Assembly (NCBI GenBank): GCA_039800965.1
Contig: JBDLPS010000045.1
Coordinates: 1-6,105 of the forward strand
DNA: 6,105 nt
Source: ZC4RG30 sp039800965
GTDB taxonomy: Bacteria > Pseudomonadota > Gammaproteobacteria > Steroidobacterales > Steroidobacteraceae
Direction: 5' to 3'
Shown in pieces: positions 5,745-6,105 of this stretch. The notes under the pieces were generated by a model, which worked only from the letters and a program-made list of their open reading frames with translations, ran no database searches and was not told where the DNA came from. The translations under genes and the position numbers were made by a program. How positions within the stretch are numbered: the stretch's first letter is position 1; each line of letters begins with the position of its first letter.

Positions 5745-5793
5745 GTCGCACCTTTTTTAAGGCCCAGTTTTTTCGTCTCTCGAAACTAAGTGA

Positions 5794-5809
5794 AGAGGTT
5801 GGTTACATG
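5794..5809 (+). promoter_or_regulatory. Ribosome binding site for the LigM-like gene
   Basis: AGAGG at 5794-5798 lies eight bases before ATG 5807. It fixes the start of this edge-truncated gene, which has no stop in the window and is easily missed in favour of a minus-strand open frame over the same bases. Confidence 0.75.
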
Positions 5810-6105
5810 AGCAATCTGGAAACCGTGCTGAAAAACGCCGGCAACACCGTCGAGCACCTGCGCAACTCGCAGATCGGCGCCTACGTCTACCCGGTCGTCG
5901 CGCCGGAGTTCTCGAACTGGCGTTCGGAACAGGCCGCCTGGCGCAACAACGCCGTCCTGTTCGACCAGACGCACCACATGGTCGACCTCTTCATCGACGG
6001 CCCGGACGCCCTGGCGTTCATCGAGAGCCTCGCGATCAACAGCATGAAGGGCTTCGTGCCGAACAAGGCCAAGCAGTTCGTTGCCTGCTCGTACTCGGGC
6101 CACGT
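5807..6105 (+). CDS. N-terminus of a GcvT-like/LigM-type THF-dependent O-demethylase (3' end outside window)
   Basis: The first 99 residues of an aminomethyltransferase-superfamily (GcvT/YgfZ/DmdA fold) protein are present. The frame is open to the right edge. Residues 19-37 (RNSQIGAYVYPVVAPEFSN), then W38 and the stretch to LFDQTHHMVDLFIDGPDAL (51-69), INSMKGFVPNKAKQFVAC (77-94), closely resemble the start of LigM, the vanillate/3-O-methylgallate demethylase that moves a methyl group to tetrahydrofolate. LFDQTHHM...GPDAL is the counterpart of LFDxSHMG...GPDA in GcvT. The true substrate cannot be read from this part: related proteins act on methoxy-aromatics, DMSP or methylated amines. ATG 5807 is supported by AGAGG at 5794-5798, eight bases upstream. 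A usual family length of roughly 450-470 residues is expected, so about four-fifths is missing. It is read divergently from mnmG with its own leader region. Confidence 0.8.
   Translation, partial: MSNLETVLKNAGNTVEHLRNSQIGAYVYPVVAPEFSNWRSEQAAWRNNAVLFDQTHHMVDLFIDGPDALAFIESLAINSMKGFVPNKAKQFVACSYSGH

Larger units (their letters stand above)
5463..5806. other. Divergent intergenic region between mnmG and the demethylase-like gene
   Basis: These 344 bases contain no convincing gene: the one open frame across them (5473-5760, +) has no recognisable protein features. The region separates two divergently read genes, so it must carry control sites for at least one. Visible elements are two 11-bp dyads (5598-5608, 5632-5642), a 7-bp hairpin (5606-5628), a 9-bp direct repeat CCCCTTGGG (5698-5706 and 5723-5731), an extended -10 (5736-5744) and two T6 tracts (5753-5758, 5768-5773). 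Base composition is more mixed than in the flanking genes, as is usual for control regions. I recognise no known riboswitch class here. Confidence 0.7.

Noticed and set aside
5729..5758. Intrinsic terminator ending in the T6 tract at 5753-5758
   Set aside because: The GC-rich bases before the T-run do not form a continuous stem (only GGT/ACC pairs, then mismatches), and no + strand gene ends upstream in this gap.
5463..5806. Glycine or THF riboswitch in the leader of the GcvT-like gene
   Set aside because: I looked because of the enzyme family, but saw none of the conserved cores I know for these classes; only simple dyads and stems are present.
5786..6103. Minus-strand 105-residue open frame at the right edge
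   Set aside because: The + strand frame over the same bases has a ribosome binding site and clear LigM-like sequence.

Overview
The window is about 6.1 kb of GC-rich, densely coding bacterial chromosome. MnmG, TrkA/TrkH and the UvrD tail all read as proteobacterial, most likely gammaproteobacterial. No phage, transposon, CRISPR, rRNA or tRNA signature is visible. Apart from one compositional break at the far left, this looks like core housekeeping DNA. I found no convincing new multi-gene system. The points worth a second look are junctions, overlaps and small cis-elements.

Left block, + strand (1-3149): the C-terminal end of a UvrD/PcrA-type DNA helicase overlaps trkA by four bases (GTGA). 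trkA is followed 14 bases later by trkH. TrkA (two RCK halves binding dinucleotides) gates TrkH (a four-P-loop K+ channel), so these two genes make a K+ uptake system that appears translationally coupled to the helicase gene. The first ~60 bases are strikingly AT-rich (16 G/C of 60) although the helicase frame stays open through them. This suggests a recombination or assembly junction.

Middle (3150-5462): a perfect 7-bp hairpin lies just after trkH, overlapping the end of a ~24-codon minus-strand fragment that looks like the C-terminus of a DUF2200-type protein. Next comes a small + strand ferredoxin with a CX5CX3CP...CX2CX2CX3CP cysteine pattern. Its 3' end overlaps by 59 bases the 3' end of mnmG (gidA), which runs on the - strand. 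MnmG is complete, with E. coli-like numbering of its key cysteines (C47, C277), and makes the cmnm5/mnm5 modification of tRNA wobble uridines. It is not followed by rsmG or parAB, the common neighbours in this part of the bacterial tree.

Right block (5463-6105): a ~340-base divergent intergenic region holds two 11-bp dyads, a 7-bp hairpin, a 9-bp direct repeat and a possible extended -10 promoter. It leads into the start of a + strand gene cut off by the window edge. That gene belongs to the GcvT-like/aminomethyltransferase superfamily and most resembles the LigM type of tetrahydrofolate-dependent aromatic O-demethylases, suggesting C1 or methoxy-compound metabolism to the right of the window.
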